From a virus: a stretch of DNA of 22,673 nt. The position numbers and the translations under genes were made by a program. Positions 1-7,370 of this stretch are shown piece by piece. The stretch covers positions 4,902 through 27,574 of IMG/VR virus record IMGVR_UViG_3300030202_001595; one strand, given 5' to 3'. Below the pieces are notes generated by a model. It was not told the origin of the DNA and did no database searches. It saw only the letters and a list, made by a program, of their open reading frames with translations. Within the stretch, counting starts at the first letter, position 1, and each line of letters starts with the position of its first letter.

Positions 1-29
1 TCACAACTGTCACAAAAATATTTAATCAT
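1..29 (-). CDS. Start of a leftward gene cut by the window edge (begins MIKYFCDSC)
   Basis: Only nine codons are visible, reading MIKYFCDSC on the minus strand from an ATG at 29. A strong AGGAG site on the minus strand (42-38) lies 8 bases before this ATG, the same arrangement as the next gene upstream, so the start is credible although the gene is short of evidence. The Cys-Asp-Ser-Cys pair so close to the N-terminus is what a small zinc-ribbon protein often begins with, but two cysteines alone prove nothing. Function unknown; the rest lies outside the window. Confidence 0.5.
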
Positions 30-43
30 TTTTAGTTCTCCTT

Positions 44-61
44 GATCTGGAATCCCAGATC
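44..61 (-). other. Stem-loop just before the ribosome site of the edge gene
   Basis: GATCTGG (44-50) pairs with CCAGATC (55-61) around a 4-base loop. On the minus strand the hairpin ends immediately before the AAGGAG ribosome site of the gene starting at 29. It has no T-tract of its own on that side, so it may be a leader structure or processing site rather than a second terminator. Confidence 0.45.
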
Positions 62-62
62 T

Positions 63-84
63 AAAAATGGGGGATTGCTCCCCC
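63..84 (-). terminator. Rho-independent terminator, leftward
   Basis: On the minus strand GGGGGA and TCCCCC form a 6-bp GC-rich stem closed by a GCAA (GNRA-type) tetraloop, followed by A and five T. It lies 9 bases past the stop of the 53-aa leftward gene, as expected for its terminator. Confidence 0.75.
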
Positions 85-92
85 TGTTAATA

Positions 93-254
93 TTACTTAT
101 TCTCTTTCTTAGCCTTTTCAATAACTGCCTTATTTCTAGGACTATAGTCTATTAAAAGGTCTGCAATAGATTTATTTTTAACAGCTAACTTTAACAAAGC
201 TCTATTCACTTCATTGTTATTAGTGCTAACAAATTTATCTTCTTTTTTACTCAT
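93..254 (-). CDS. Small Lys-rich protein of unknown function (53 aa)
   Basis: A leftward gene encoding a 53-residue charged protein beginning MSKKEDKF and ending KKENK. The ATG at 254 is preferred because an AGGAG site (minus strand, 268-264) sits 9 bases upstream; a longer reading from a GTG at 275 would place that ribosome site inside the gene. The middle (VNRALLKLAVKNKSIADLL) could form an amphipathic helix, so a small DNA-binding or regulatory protein is possible, but I recognise no family. A terminator follows at 63-84. It faces away from the structural genes and probably belongs to a different transcription unit. Confidence 0.6.
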   Translation of the reverse strand: MSKKEDKFVSTNNNEVNRALLKLAVKNKSIADLLIDYSPRNKAVIEKAKKENK

Positions 255-515
255 TATTAAGTTCTCCTGGCTCACGCCTATTAAATAATAATAACTAATT
301 ATACACTATTTATACACAATATAGACAAATTAATTAAATTAATTTTATGGGTCTCTATTGGATCGGGTGGCGTTTTTTGAGATCGGGAATCGGACACCCC
401 CCCACCCCCACATATAAGGCCCTACAAAATTTTGCAGCAGTATATAAATAACTATCAACATAAATAATTACCCCAAAAACCATTTCACCCCCCCTTGCTT
501 TAATTAGGTACCATA
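255..515. promoter_or_regulatory. Divergent intergenic region with C-tracts and promoter-like boxes
   Basis: This 261-base stretch separates leftward and rightward genes, so it should hold promoters for both. Visible elements are: a TATAAT hexamer on the minus strand (303-298) and a TATAAATA octamer on the minus strand (314-307), both pointing at the 53-aa gene; a TATAAATA on the plus strand (443-450) pointing at the terminase; a relatively GC-rich island (about 360-425) with GATCGGG twice (361-367, 381-387); C-tracts of 7, 5 and 7 bases (397-403, 405-409, 488-494); and a direct repeat GGTACCATA (507-515, 520-528). No convincing -35 boxes pair with the -10-like elements. Its place beside the terminase also makes it a candidate packaging or regulatory site. 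All functional readings are inference. Confidence 0.45.
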
Positions 516-528
516 ATGGGGTACCATA
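507..528. repeat. Direct repeat GGTACCATA, two copies 13 bases apart
   Basis: Nine identical bases occur at 507-515 and 520-528, each containing the palindrome GGTACC. They flank the first possible terminase start codon (516), so they could be an operator, or could mean that the real start is the later ATG at 555. Confidence 0.4.
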
Positions 529-2027
529 TTTCACATGGAGAGAAACATTTTGAGATGTCCGACAAAAATAAAAAACTAGAACACGTATCTGACGAGGCTC
601 TAAAAGAAATGGTCATGATCAAAAATCGTATTGATCAGATAGATACTAGCAAAGAATCGAAAAAAGATTTCATAGCCTATGTAAAAAATGTATGGGACGG
701 CTTCATCGAGGGCGAGCACCATAGATTGTTTGCCAAAAAGCTAGAAGACGTAGCCAAGGGCAAGACCAAACGCCTAATCGTGAACATGCCACCTCGTCAT
801 ACCAAGTCTGAGTTCGCATCTGTGTTCTTTCCTAGCTGGATTATGGGCCTTCACCCTGATATGAAGATCATGCAAACGACTCACACCGCCGAATTGTCTG
901 CAAGGTTTGGTCGTAAGGTTAGAAATCTTATGGATACGGACGAATATAAGCAGATATTCAACAAGGTTAGACTCTCTGCCGACAGCAAATCAGCAGGTAG
1001 GTGGGAAACCAACCACGGTGGCGAGTATTTTGCCGCAGGAGTGGGGGGTGCTATTACAGGTAGGGGTGCGGATCTGCTGATTATTGACGATCCACACTCT
1101 GAACAGGACGCTTTGAGCCCATCTGCCCTAGAATCTGCCTACGAATGGTACACCTCTGGGCCGCGACAGCGTTTACAGCCAGGCGGAATCATAGTTATTG
1201 TCATGACAAGGTGGAGTACGCTTGATCTTACCGAGAAACTTATCAAGAGAATGTCCGAAGACCATGCAGATCAGTGGGATATACTAGAATTACCTGCTAT
1301 TTTAGAAAGTGGCGAGCCTTTATGGCCAGGTTTCTGGAAAATAGAAGAACTTGAGTCCGTAAAAGCCTCAATTCCTGTAGCAAAGTGGAATGCTCAGTAC
1401 ATGCAGAACCCAACTTCTGAGGAAGGTGCCCTGTTAAAGCGAGATTGGTGGCAAACTTGGGAGCATGACGACCCACCTAACACAACTTACATATTGCAAT
1501 CTTATGATACTGCCTTTAGTTCTAAAGAAACGGCTGATTACTCTGCGATTACTACGTGGGGCGTGTTCCGTCCGAGCGATGGTGCACCAGAATCTATCAT
1601 TTTGCTTGATGCCAAAAGAGGTCGGTGGGACTTTCCTGAATTGAAGTCAACAGCCTATGATGAATTTATGGGTTGGCAACCAGACATTGTCTTGGTAGAA
1701 TCTCAAGCAAGTGGTACTCCTTTGACGCATGAGTTGAGGATGATGGGGATCCCAGTTGTGAACTATCGCCCAACTAAAGGAAGAGACAAAGTCACTAGAG
1801 TACATTCGGCATCACCTGTATTTGAAGCTGGTATGGTTTGGGCTCCAGATACGATCTTCGCAGAAGAAGTGATAGAAGAATGTGCGGCCTTTCCGTATGG
1901 AGAGAACGATGATTTTGTAGATTCGACAACACAGGCTATACTAAGATTTCGTCAGGGCAACTTCGTAAGACTTGATTCAGATGAGGAAGACGATGAGCCA
2001 GTGCCGAGACAAAGAATATATTATTAA
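516..2027 (+). CDS. terL: Terminase large subunit (DNA-packaging ATPase/nuclease)
   Basis: The packaging motor that drives DNA into the procapsid through the portal and cuts it. The N-terminal ATPase has a Walker A-like PPRHTKS (92-98), a Walker B LLIIDDP (187-193) and a coupling motif TRWS (231-234). The C-terminal RNase H-like nuclease has the acidic residues of its active site in SYDTAF (D331), LVESQASG (E395) and DDFVDS (D466, D469). At 503 residues it has the usual full length. The start is uncertain: ATG 516 has little ribosome-site support, while ATG 555 (MSDKNKK) has GGAG 14 bases upstream; both keep every motif. It leads the rightward structural block. No small terminase gene is seen next to it. 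Confidence 0.93.
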   Translation: MGYHISHGEKHFEMSDKNKKLEHVSDEALKEMVMIKNRIDQIDTSKESKKDFIAYVKNVWDGFIEGEHHRLFAKKLEDVAKGKTKRLIVNMPPRHTKSEFASVFFPSWIMGLHPDMKIMQTTHTAELSARFGRKVRNLMDTDEYKQIFNKVRLSADSKSAGRWETNHGGEYFAAGVGGAITGRGADLLIIDDPHSEQDALSPSALESAYEWYTSGPRQRLQPGGIIVIVMTRWSTLDLTEKLIKRMSEDHADQWDILELPAILESGEPLWPGFWKIEELESVKASIPVAKWNAQYMQNPTSEEGALLKRDWWQTWEHDDPPNTTYILQSYDTAFSSKETADYSAITTWGVFRPSDGAPESIILLDAKRGRWDFPELKSTAYDEFMGWQPDIVLVESQASGTPLTHELRMMGIPVVNYRPTKGRDKVTRVHSASPVFEAGMVWAPDTIFAEEVIEECAAFPYGENDDFVDSTTQAILRFRQGNFVRLDSDEEDDEPVPRQRIYY

Positions 2028-2048
2028 AATTATGGGAGTAATTTAATC

Positions 2049-2735
2049 ATGGTAACAAAAAAAACAGCACCAAAAGTAGCAAAAAAAATAGTTAGTAAAG
2101 TTAAAACTAAACCTAAACCTAAGAAAGCACCACCTAAGAAACCAGTGCTTAAGAAAACACCACCCAAGAAAACACCACCTAAGAAAACACCACCTAAGAA
2201 AAAGAACATATCTCCATTAGTAATACCAGGAGCGGCTGCACTTGGAATTACAACTGCAGCTGTAGTAGGTAGCACAAAAGATAAAACTGCTTCTAACAAC
2301 AATGATAAAAATACAGGAGGATCGTTTAACGATGCTTTTAGAACAGCAAGAAATAAAGGCGAAGGAACTTTGTTTAGTCACAATGGTAAAAAATATATAG
2401 CCGTAACTAAAGATGATCTTAAGAATAAAGGTTATTCAAGTTTAGCTGAATACAATAAAGCTGGCGGTAAGAAAAAAATAGTTTCTGCACCAGATAAAAC
2501 AGAACTAACTAGAAAACAAAAGAGAAGACAGCGTAGAAAAGAAAGAATAGGCTTTGAAACTTTCAAAGAGCGTAGACAAGCTAGAAGGTCTAAGAGAAAA
2601 GCAAAGGGTTCTAATGCCAGCACACCTGGTACAGGCACAACTGGATTTAAGTCAGGCGGTATTGTCTCTTCTAAAAGATCAACACCAAAAGGTGTCGGTG
2701 CAGCTAAGAGAGGATTCGGCAAAGCTTTAAGATAA
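2049..2735 (+). CDS. Lys/Pro-rich repeat protein of the head region (228 aa)
   Basis: A strongly basic protein. Residues 20-52 carry repeated KKTPPKK-type units, 54-74 form a hydrophobic Ala/Val/Ile stretch that could enter a membrane or a protein core, and 92-125 hold SFNDAF-x-x-AR...FSHNGKKY, a pattern I have seen in other small phage proteins. Residues 155-187 are an Arg/Lys-dense run (RKQKRRQRRKERI), and the C-terminus (198-228) has GF-K-S-GGIV...GAAKRGFGKALR, the glycine/arginine-rich tail shared by several small proteins of this phage. It starts shortly after a GGGAG site, between terminase and portal. DNA binding or an internal virion role is plausible from its charge; no enzyme signature is visible. 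Confidence 0.8.
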   Translation: MVTKKTAPKVAKKIVSKVKTKPKPKKAPPKKPVLKKTPPKKTPPKKTPPKKKNISPLVIPGAAALGITTAAVVGSTKDKTASNNNDKNTGGSFNDAFRTARNKGEGTLFSHNGKKYIAVTKDDLKNKGYSSLAEYNKAGGKKKIVSAPDKTELTRKQKRRQRRKERIGFETFKERRQARRSKRKAKGSNASTPGTGTTGFKSGGIVSSKRSTPKGVGAAKRGFGKALR

Positions 2736-2736
2736 T

Positions 2737-2964
2737 ATGGTTAAAAAAATACCAAAAAAAGGCTTGCACCACATTAGTGAACCTTTAAAAAAAGTAATGA
2801 AAAAAATTAAAAAGCCTAAAATAAAAAAGCTAAAAGAAAAAATCCATAACAAAGAAAATAGGCTTCAACAAGATTCTCCATATATAAGCAACAAAGCTTA
2901 TAACAAAGATTCTTTAGAAATAGCTGAAATGAAAAAAGAGTTAGGCAAATTAATTAAGGACTAA
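2737..2964 (+). CDS. Small Lys-rich protein (75 aa)
   Basis: A 75-residue protein made largely of lysine-rich helix-forming sequence (KKVMKKIKKPKIKKLKEKI, then a Glu/Lys helix near the C-terminus). It begins one base after the stop of the preceding gene without its own clear ribosome site, so translation is probably coupled, and it ends one base before the portal start. Its position between a basic protein and the portal suggests a packaged or assembly-related role. I recognise no family. Confidence 0.65.
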   Translation: MVKKIPKKGLHHISEPLKKVMKKIKKPKIKKLKEKIHNKENRLQQDSPYISNKAYNKDSLEIAEMKKELGKLIKD

Positions 2965-2965
2965 T

Positions 2966-5425
2966 ATGGCAGACATAGATAAGGCTATTTCCTTTGAAGA
3001 TCAGGTAGAACTAGGAGTTCGTGATCGTTCAAAGGAAATGGAGGTTGAGGTTGACATTGAGGAAGAGAATCCCGACTTCGAAGGCTTCGAGGAAATGGAT
3101 GACGGTTCTATTATGTTTGGTGCTCCCACACCACCTATGGAAGATACCAACTTCTACTCTAACTTAGCTGAAGAACTAGACTCATCTAAACTTAACAGCG
3201 TTGTCAATGATCTTATGAACAACATTGATTCTGATAAAGAATCAAGATCTGATTGGGAAAAGACTTACAAAGAAGGACTTGAATACTTAGGTATGAAGTA
3301 CGAGGAAAGGTCGCAACCATTCGAGGGTGCTTCTGGAGTTATGCACCCGCTTTTAGCTGAATCCGTTACCCAGTTCCAAGCACAAGCTTACAATGAGTTA
3401 CTCCCATCTCAAGGGCCTGTGAAGACTCAGGTTATTGGTATGGCTAATGCTGAAATAGAGCAACAAGCTTCAAGAGTTCAAGAGTTCATGAACTATCAGC
3501 TTATGCAGGTTATGAAAGAGTATGATCCTGAAACAGATCAAATGCTTTTTTATCTACCCCTATCAGGTTCTGCGTTTAGAAAGGTTTACTACGATCAGAA
3601 TTTAGGCAGAGCTGTATCAAAGTTTATACCTAGTGAAGATTTAATCGTACCTTACGCTGCTACTGACTTACATAGTGCTACAAGAATTACGCATGTTATT
3701 GATATGTCAATCAATGACATTAAGAAACTACAACAAGTGGGCTTTTACCGTGACGTAGATATATCTACAGGCAGTCTATTAGCTGATGATGTCGATGATG
3801 TTCAGTCAGAAATAGATGAGCTTCAAGGCGTTAGCCCTAGTTACGATGATGATGATACATGCAGAGTGCATGAAGTTCATACTGAACTAGACTTAGAGGG
3901 TTACGAAGACCTTGACTCTGAAGGCGAAGAAACAGGCATAAAACTACCTTATATCATTACTATAGCTAATGATAAAGTCCTATCTATACGTAGGAACTAC
4001 AAAGAAACAGATCAATTAAAGCAACGTATTAATTACTTTGTTCACTATAAATTCTTACCGGGTCTAGGATTCTACGGCTTCGGTTTGACTCACATGATAG
4101 GTGGCTTGTCTAAAGCATCGACTTCGATACTAAGACAGCTAATTGATTCAGGTACTCTATCAAACTTACCTGCTGGATTTAAAGCCCGTGGCATTCGTAT
4201 CCGTAATGATGATCAGCCGTTACAACCTGGCGAGTTCAGAGACATGGATGCACCAGGCGGAAGTTTGCGAGATGCCTTTGTGCCATTACCTTTTAAGGAA
4301 CCAAGCCAAACCCTACTCTCTCTCCTGGGTATCTTGGTCGATAGCGGAAGGCGTTTCGCTTCTATAGCTGATACACAAGTTGGAGACGGTAATCAAAACG
4401 CTCCTGTTGGAACAACCATTGCTTTATTAGAACGTGGTACTAGAGTGATGAGTGCGATTCACAAAAGATTGCACGCATCTCAAAGGATTGAGTTTGAAAT
4501 ACTAGCATCTGTCTTTAGTGAATACTTACCACCAGACTATCCTTACTTTACAGCTAACGGCAACCAACTTATTAAAGCTCAAGACTTTGATGACAGGGTA
4601 GACGTATTACCAGTATCAGATCCTAATACTTTCTCTATGAGTCAAAGAGTTATGATGGCTCAAGAAATATTGAGAACCGTACAAAGCAATCCTGAGATAC
4701 ATGGCCCGACTGGAATGCATGAAGCTTACAGAAGAATGTACGGTGCTATGGGTGTGCAGAATATTGAACAGCTTTTACCACCACCACCTCAACCTATGCC
4801 TATGGATCCTGCTAACGAAAATGCAGCTTTGATAGCAGGTATGCCTGCTCAAGCATTTATGGGACAAGATCACGATGCACATATTAACTCTCACATGTCC
4901 TTGTATGGAACTATGACAGCACAAGCTAATCCTGTGGTGTTATCTTTGATTCAAGCACATATCTATCAGCATGTATCTTTTAGGGCTGCTGAGATAGTAG
5001 ATCAACAAAATGCACAGAACCAAGAGTTCCAGCAAATGCTACAACAAATACAACAGTTGCCGCCTGAAGTTGGTCAAGGGTATCAACAACAGATACAAGA
5101 TAAAGTTGCTAAAGATGTTGCTGCGGTAGTATCACAACTTACTGAACAGATTAATGCTATGTTTATGCCACCACCACCACCAACAGATCCTTTAGTAGAA
5201 CTAAGGGGCAAAGAACTAGATATTAAGGCTGATGATGTGCAACGTAAACGTGAAGAATTTGCACAAAGACAAGAGTTTGATGCTATGAAAGCTATGGAAA
5301 ATAATAAACTTGCAGAACAACGTTTGGCAATTCAGAAAGAAATAGCTACAATGAAGGACGACATAGCAAAAGAGCGTATAGATCAAGCCGCACAATTTAA
5401 AGCTATGGATATAATGCGAGGATAA
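2966..5425 (+). CDS. Portal protein (819 aa)
   Basis: The dodecameric ring at the capsid vertex through which DNA enters and leaves. The sequence reads like the large portal proteins of short-tailed marine phages. There is an acidic N-terminus, then SDWEKTYKEGLEYLG near 95-110, an EGASGVMHPLL motif, a long central region with GLGFYGFGLTHMIGGLSKA, and a C-terminal extension with two proline clusters (about 605-615 and 734-740) followed by a long Glu/Lys/Gln-rich coiled coil to the end. At 819 residues it is longer than many portals, the excess being mostly this C-terminal extension, which could form a barrel or contact scaffold. AAGGA stands upstream of the ATG. Its place after the terminase supports the call. 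Confidence 0.85.
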   Translation: MADIDKAISFEDQVELGVRDRSKEMEVEVDIEEENPDFEGFEEMDDGSIMFGAPTPPMEDTNFYSNLAEELDSSKLNSVVNDLMNNIDSDKESRSDWEKTYKEGLEYLGMKYEERSQPFEGASGVMHPLLAESVTQFQAQAYNELLPSQGPVKTQVIGMANAEIEQQASRVQEFMNYQLMQVMKEYDPETDQMLFYLPLSGSAFRKVYYDQNLGRAVSKFIPSEDLIVPYAATDLHSATRITHVIDMSINDIKKLQQVGFYRDVDISTGSLLADDVDDVQSEIDELQGVSPSYDDDDTCRVHEVHTELDLEGYEDLDSEGEETGIKLPYIITIANDKVLSIRRNYKETDQLKQRINYFVHYKFLPGLGFYGFGLTHMIGGLSKASTSILRQLIDSGTLSNLPAGFKARGIRIRNDDQPLQPGEFRDMDAPGGSLRDAFVPLPFKEPSQTLLSLLGILVDSGRRFASIADTQVGDGNQNAPVGTTIALLERGTRVMSAIHKRLHASQRIEFEILASVFSEYLPPDYPYFTANGNQLIKAQDFDDRVDVLPVSDPNTFSMSQRVMMAQEILRTVQSNPEIHGPTGMHEAYRRMYGAMGVQNIEQLLPPPPQPMPMDPANENAALIAGMPAQAFMGQDHDAHINSHMSLYGTMTAQANPVVLSLIQAHIYQHVSFRAAEIVDQQNAQNQEFQQMLQQIQQLPPEVGQGYQQQIQDKVAKDVAAVVSQLTEQINAMFMPPPPPTDPLVELRGKELDIKADDVQRKREEFAQRQEFDAMKAMENNKLAEQRLAIQKEIATMKDDIAKERIDQAAQFKAMDIMRG

Positions 5426-5427
5426 TT

Positions 5428-5670
5428 ATGAGTTCAGTTAGACAAAAAATGCAACAGGTTCACAAAGAACAACTTAAAAAAGAAGAGGAAATACTAAATG
5501 GTAATCAGCCGATCATCAATGAAGATGCAAATAACGAAACCGAAGTCAAAGAGGTTAAAAAAGAAACAGTCAAAAAAACTGCGACCAAAGTTAAAAAGAA
5601 AGTTGAGAAGGTAACTAAGTCAGCTCCTAAGAAAAGAGGCAGACCTAAGAAATCTAATACTAAAAAATAA
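5428..5670 (+). CDS. Basic protein with AT-hook-like motif (80 aa)
   Basis: An 80-residue protein with a Gln/Glu/Lys helix at the N-terminus (MQQVHKEQLKKEEEIL), an acidic middle and a lysine-rich C-terminal half ending in KKRGRPKKS (about 68-76), which matches the core GRP of AT-hook DNA-minor-groove binders. It follows the portal stop by two bases with a GAGG ribosome site inside the portal end. AT-hook-like runs arise easily in Lys-rich low-complexity sequence, so DNA binding is a suggestion, though it fits an AT-rich genome. Confidence 0.7.
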   Translation: MSSVRQKMQQVHKEQLKKEEEILNGNQPIINEDANNETEVKEVKKETVKKTATKVKKKVEKVTKSAPKKRGRPKKSNTKK

Positions 5671-5683
5671 TATAGGAATAACT

Positions 5684-5854
5684 ATGACAAAAGTAAAATC
5701 AAGCGTAACCATTAAAGATCAAGGGACAGTTAATTACTCTGATCCTAAGAAGATACCTAACGGTTCTGCACCACAACCACAAGGTTATGGTGGCGGTGAA
5801 TCAAGAGGTGGCGGTGCTGCACTTAGAGGAACTAAGTTTAAAGGCATTTCTTAA
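5684..5854 (+). CDS. Small protein with RGTKFKG tail (56 aa)
   Basis: A 56-residue protein starting MTKVKSSVTI and ending RGGGAALRGTKFKGIS. The ATG at 5684 follows a TAGGAA ribosome site, and the stop overlaps the next start in TAATG. The C-terminal Gly-rich RGxGAAxRGTKFxG pattern is one I recognise from many small phage proteins encoded between portal and capsid genes; its function is not known to me. Residues 28-44 are Gln/Pro/Gly-rich and probably disordered. Confidence 0.75.
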   Translation: MTKVKSSVTIKDQGTVNYSDPKKIPNGSAPQPQGYGGGESRGGGAALRGTKFKGIS

Positions 5855-6648
5855 TGGCAAGATCTACACTAATTCAAGGCGGCCCAGCTTTCTTTACTCC
5901 TGAAGGTTACACACCACCCATACAACCAGAACAAGCTTTCATGCCTACAGATGTTATGCGTGATCCGATAGCAGATATGTTTGCTGCTCAACCGCCATTA
6001 ACTAGAGGGCCTAGTTTACCTAAGCCTCCGATACCTCCTAGAGAAGATCAAATATTTATAGACGACATGCCTCCTATGAGAGAAGAACCGCCAATGGATT
6101 TTCCTATGCCTATGCCAGAGCCTATGCCAGAACCCATGCTTGATCCTATGCCTCAAACCCCAGTAAACATTCCTAATTTTAATGATATTGATATGGATGC
6201 AATTCGTCAAAGAATAGCTGATTTAGGAATAGGATTACCACAAGAGCCATTGCCACCAATAGATATGCCTCCAATGATGCCACCAATGAAAGAACTTCCA
6301 CCAAGACGTGAAGATTTCATGTCAATAGATAGAATGAGTAAACCAAGAGATGAGTTCATACCTAGAATGATAAATGAGGATCCTGTTTCTTTTATACCAC
6401 CAAGCACACCGATGCCAATGCCTAAACTGTCACCACTTCAACAAGCATTTGAAAAAATACAAAATCAACAAATGCCAATGCCAATGCAACCAAGAATGCC
6501 TATGCCAGGGCCAATAGCAACACCAACACCAAAAGCACCTATGCCTATGGCACCAATAAATTTACCAAGATTAGAATTACCAGAAACAAACAGAATGGAT
6601 AGACAAATACCTATGATGCCAAGAATAGGAGGAATGGGTAGACGTTAA
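5854..6648 (+). CDS. Pro/Met-rich low-complexity protein (264 aa)
   Basis: Nearly the whole 264-residue chain consists of Pro and Met with scattered Asp, Glu and Arg (runs such as MPMPEPMPEPM near 87-97 and PPMMPPM near 137-143). It ends RIGGMGRR, again a Gly/Arg tail. There is no globular domain and no membrane segment; it should be extended and disordered. It begins in the TAATG overlap with the previous gene and keeps an open frame across low-complexity DNA, which argues that it is translated. A head-assembly or internal virion role is inferred only from position. Confidence 0.75.
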   Translation: MARSTLIQGGPAFFTPEGYTPPIQPEQAFMPTDVMRDPIADMFAAQPPLTRGPSLPKPPIPPREDQIFIDDMPPMREEPPMDFPMPMPEPMPEPMLDPMPQTPVNIPNFNDIDMDAIRQRIADLGIGLPQEPLPPIDMPPMMPPMKELPPRREDFMSIDRMSKPRDEFIPRMINEDPVSFIPPSTPMPMPKLSPLQQAFEKIQNQQMPMPMQPRMPMPGPIATPTPKAPMPMAPINLPRLELPETNRMDRQIPMMPRIGGMGRR

Positions 6649-6676
6649 TAATAGTTCAAAATTAGGAGAGAGCTAA

Positions 6677-6871
6677 TTGGACGGAATAAGACTAGCAGAG
6701 TATTTTTTTAAAACTTTGCGAGATAGAGAGAGAAATGCTGTTGACATTATTGCTAGTGGCAATATAAAATCAATGGAAGATTACAAATATGTTATGGGAG
6801 AGTTATCAGCGATTCGCTCCTTACAACAAGATTTAAGAGAAACGCTGCAAATGGATGATAACGATGGTTGA
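6677..6871 (+). CDS. Small helical head-region protein (64 aa, TTG start)
   Basis: A 64-residue, probably all-helical protein (LAEYFFKTLRDRERNAVDII, then a SGNIKSMEDYKYVMGEL turn and a second helix). The start is a TTG at 6677 with an AGGAGAG site a few bases upstream, which decides the unusual start. Proteins of this size and pattern (helix, 'SGNIKxxExYxxxxGEL', helix) are common between portal and scaffold genes in tailed phages, but I know no proven function. The next gene overlaps it by 17 bases. Confidence 0.75.
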   Translation: MDGIRLAEYFFKTLRDRERNAVDIIASGNIKSMEDYKYVMGELSAIRSLQQDLRETLQMDDNDG

Positions 6872-7361
6872 CACAATCGCAGAAAAAACACAATTTGAAA
6901 AACATAAAGAAGAAATTGCAAAAGAGAAAGCTGAACAATCTTCAGAATTAGATCAAGCTTTCATACAATCAAACGAAAGGGTATTAGATCCTAAACTACT
7001 AGATAAATCACTACTTGACAGAATGCCTGATCCTGTTGGATGGCGGATGCTTGTATTACCATACAGAGGTAAAGGTCAAACTGAAGGTGGCATTCAGTTG
7101 GTTAAAGAAACTATAGACAAAGAAGCTTTAGCTACAGTGATCTGTTACGTTTTAAAAGTAGGCCCTTTAGCTTATAAAGATAATAAATTTGGTCAGCCAA
7201 ATACAATGAATAAACCTTGGTGTAAAAAAGGTGATTGGATTTTAATTGGCAGATACGCAGGAACTCGTTTTAGATTAGAAGATGAAAACGAAGTTCGTAT
7301 TATTAACGATGATGAAGTGATTGCAACAATCCTTGATCCAGACGATATTAAATCTTTATAG
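6855..7361 (+). CDS. GroES-like co-chaperonin (168 aa)
   Basis: A predicted 10-kDa chaperonin-type protein that would cap the host GroEL ring, probably to fold the capsid protein. The first 50 or so residues are a charged helical extension. The GroES-like fold runs from about 55 (DPVGWRMLVLP) to the end, with a glycine-rich mobile loop KGQTEGGIQLVKET (73-86) whose GGIQL matches the GGIVL of host GroES that inserts into GroEL, then VLKVGPLAY (99-107) and the WCKKGDWILIGRYAG strand (122-136). It is longer than host GroES (about 97 aa) because of the N-terminal extension and an insert. ATG 6855 or ATG 6864 could be the start. It sits just before the scaffold and capsid genes. Confidence 0.82.
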   Translation: MITMVDTIAEKTQFEKHKEEIAKEKAEQSSELDQAFIQSNERVLDPKLLDKSLLDRMPDPVGWRMLVLPYRGKGQTEGGIQLVKETIDKEALATVICYVLKVGPLAYKDNKFGQPNTMNKPWCKKGDWILIGRYAGTRFRLEDENEVRIINDDEVIATILDPDDIKSL

Positions 7362-7370
7362 GAGTAAAGA

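Noticed and set aside
347-451. A 34-codon plus-strand reading frame (begins MGLYWIGWRFL) in the divergent region
   Set aside because: No ribosome site, odd composition dominated by C-tracts, and its stop lies within the TATAAATA element; it is more likely non-coding.
255-515. tRNA or other known structured RNA in the divergent region
   Set aside because: No cloverleaf or acceptor/TPsiC-like pattern could be found by eye; only a weak GGGTGG/CCACCC pairing with a long loop.
2030-2302. A 90-codon minus-strand frame with hydrophobic Gly/Phe repeats
   Set aside because: It is the reverse of the KKTPPKK repeats on the plus strand; repeated DNA makes a false membrane-like protein.
4143-4367. A 74-codon plus-strand frame inside the portal gene
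   Set aside because: Lies in another frame of a long recognised gene, without ribosome site or family resemblance.
5640-5660. AT-hook motif as proof of a DNA-binding regulator
   Set aside because: A single GRP core in a lysine-rich low-complexity tail is too weak; kept only as a possibility in the gene entry.
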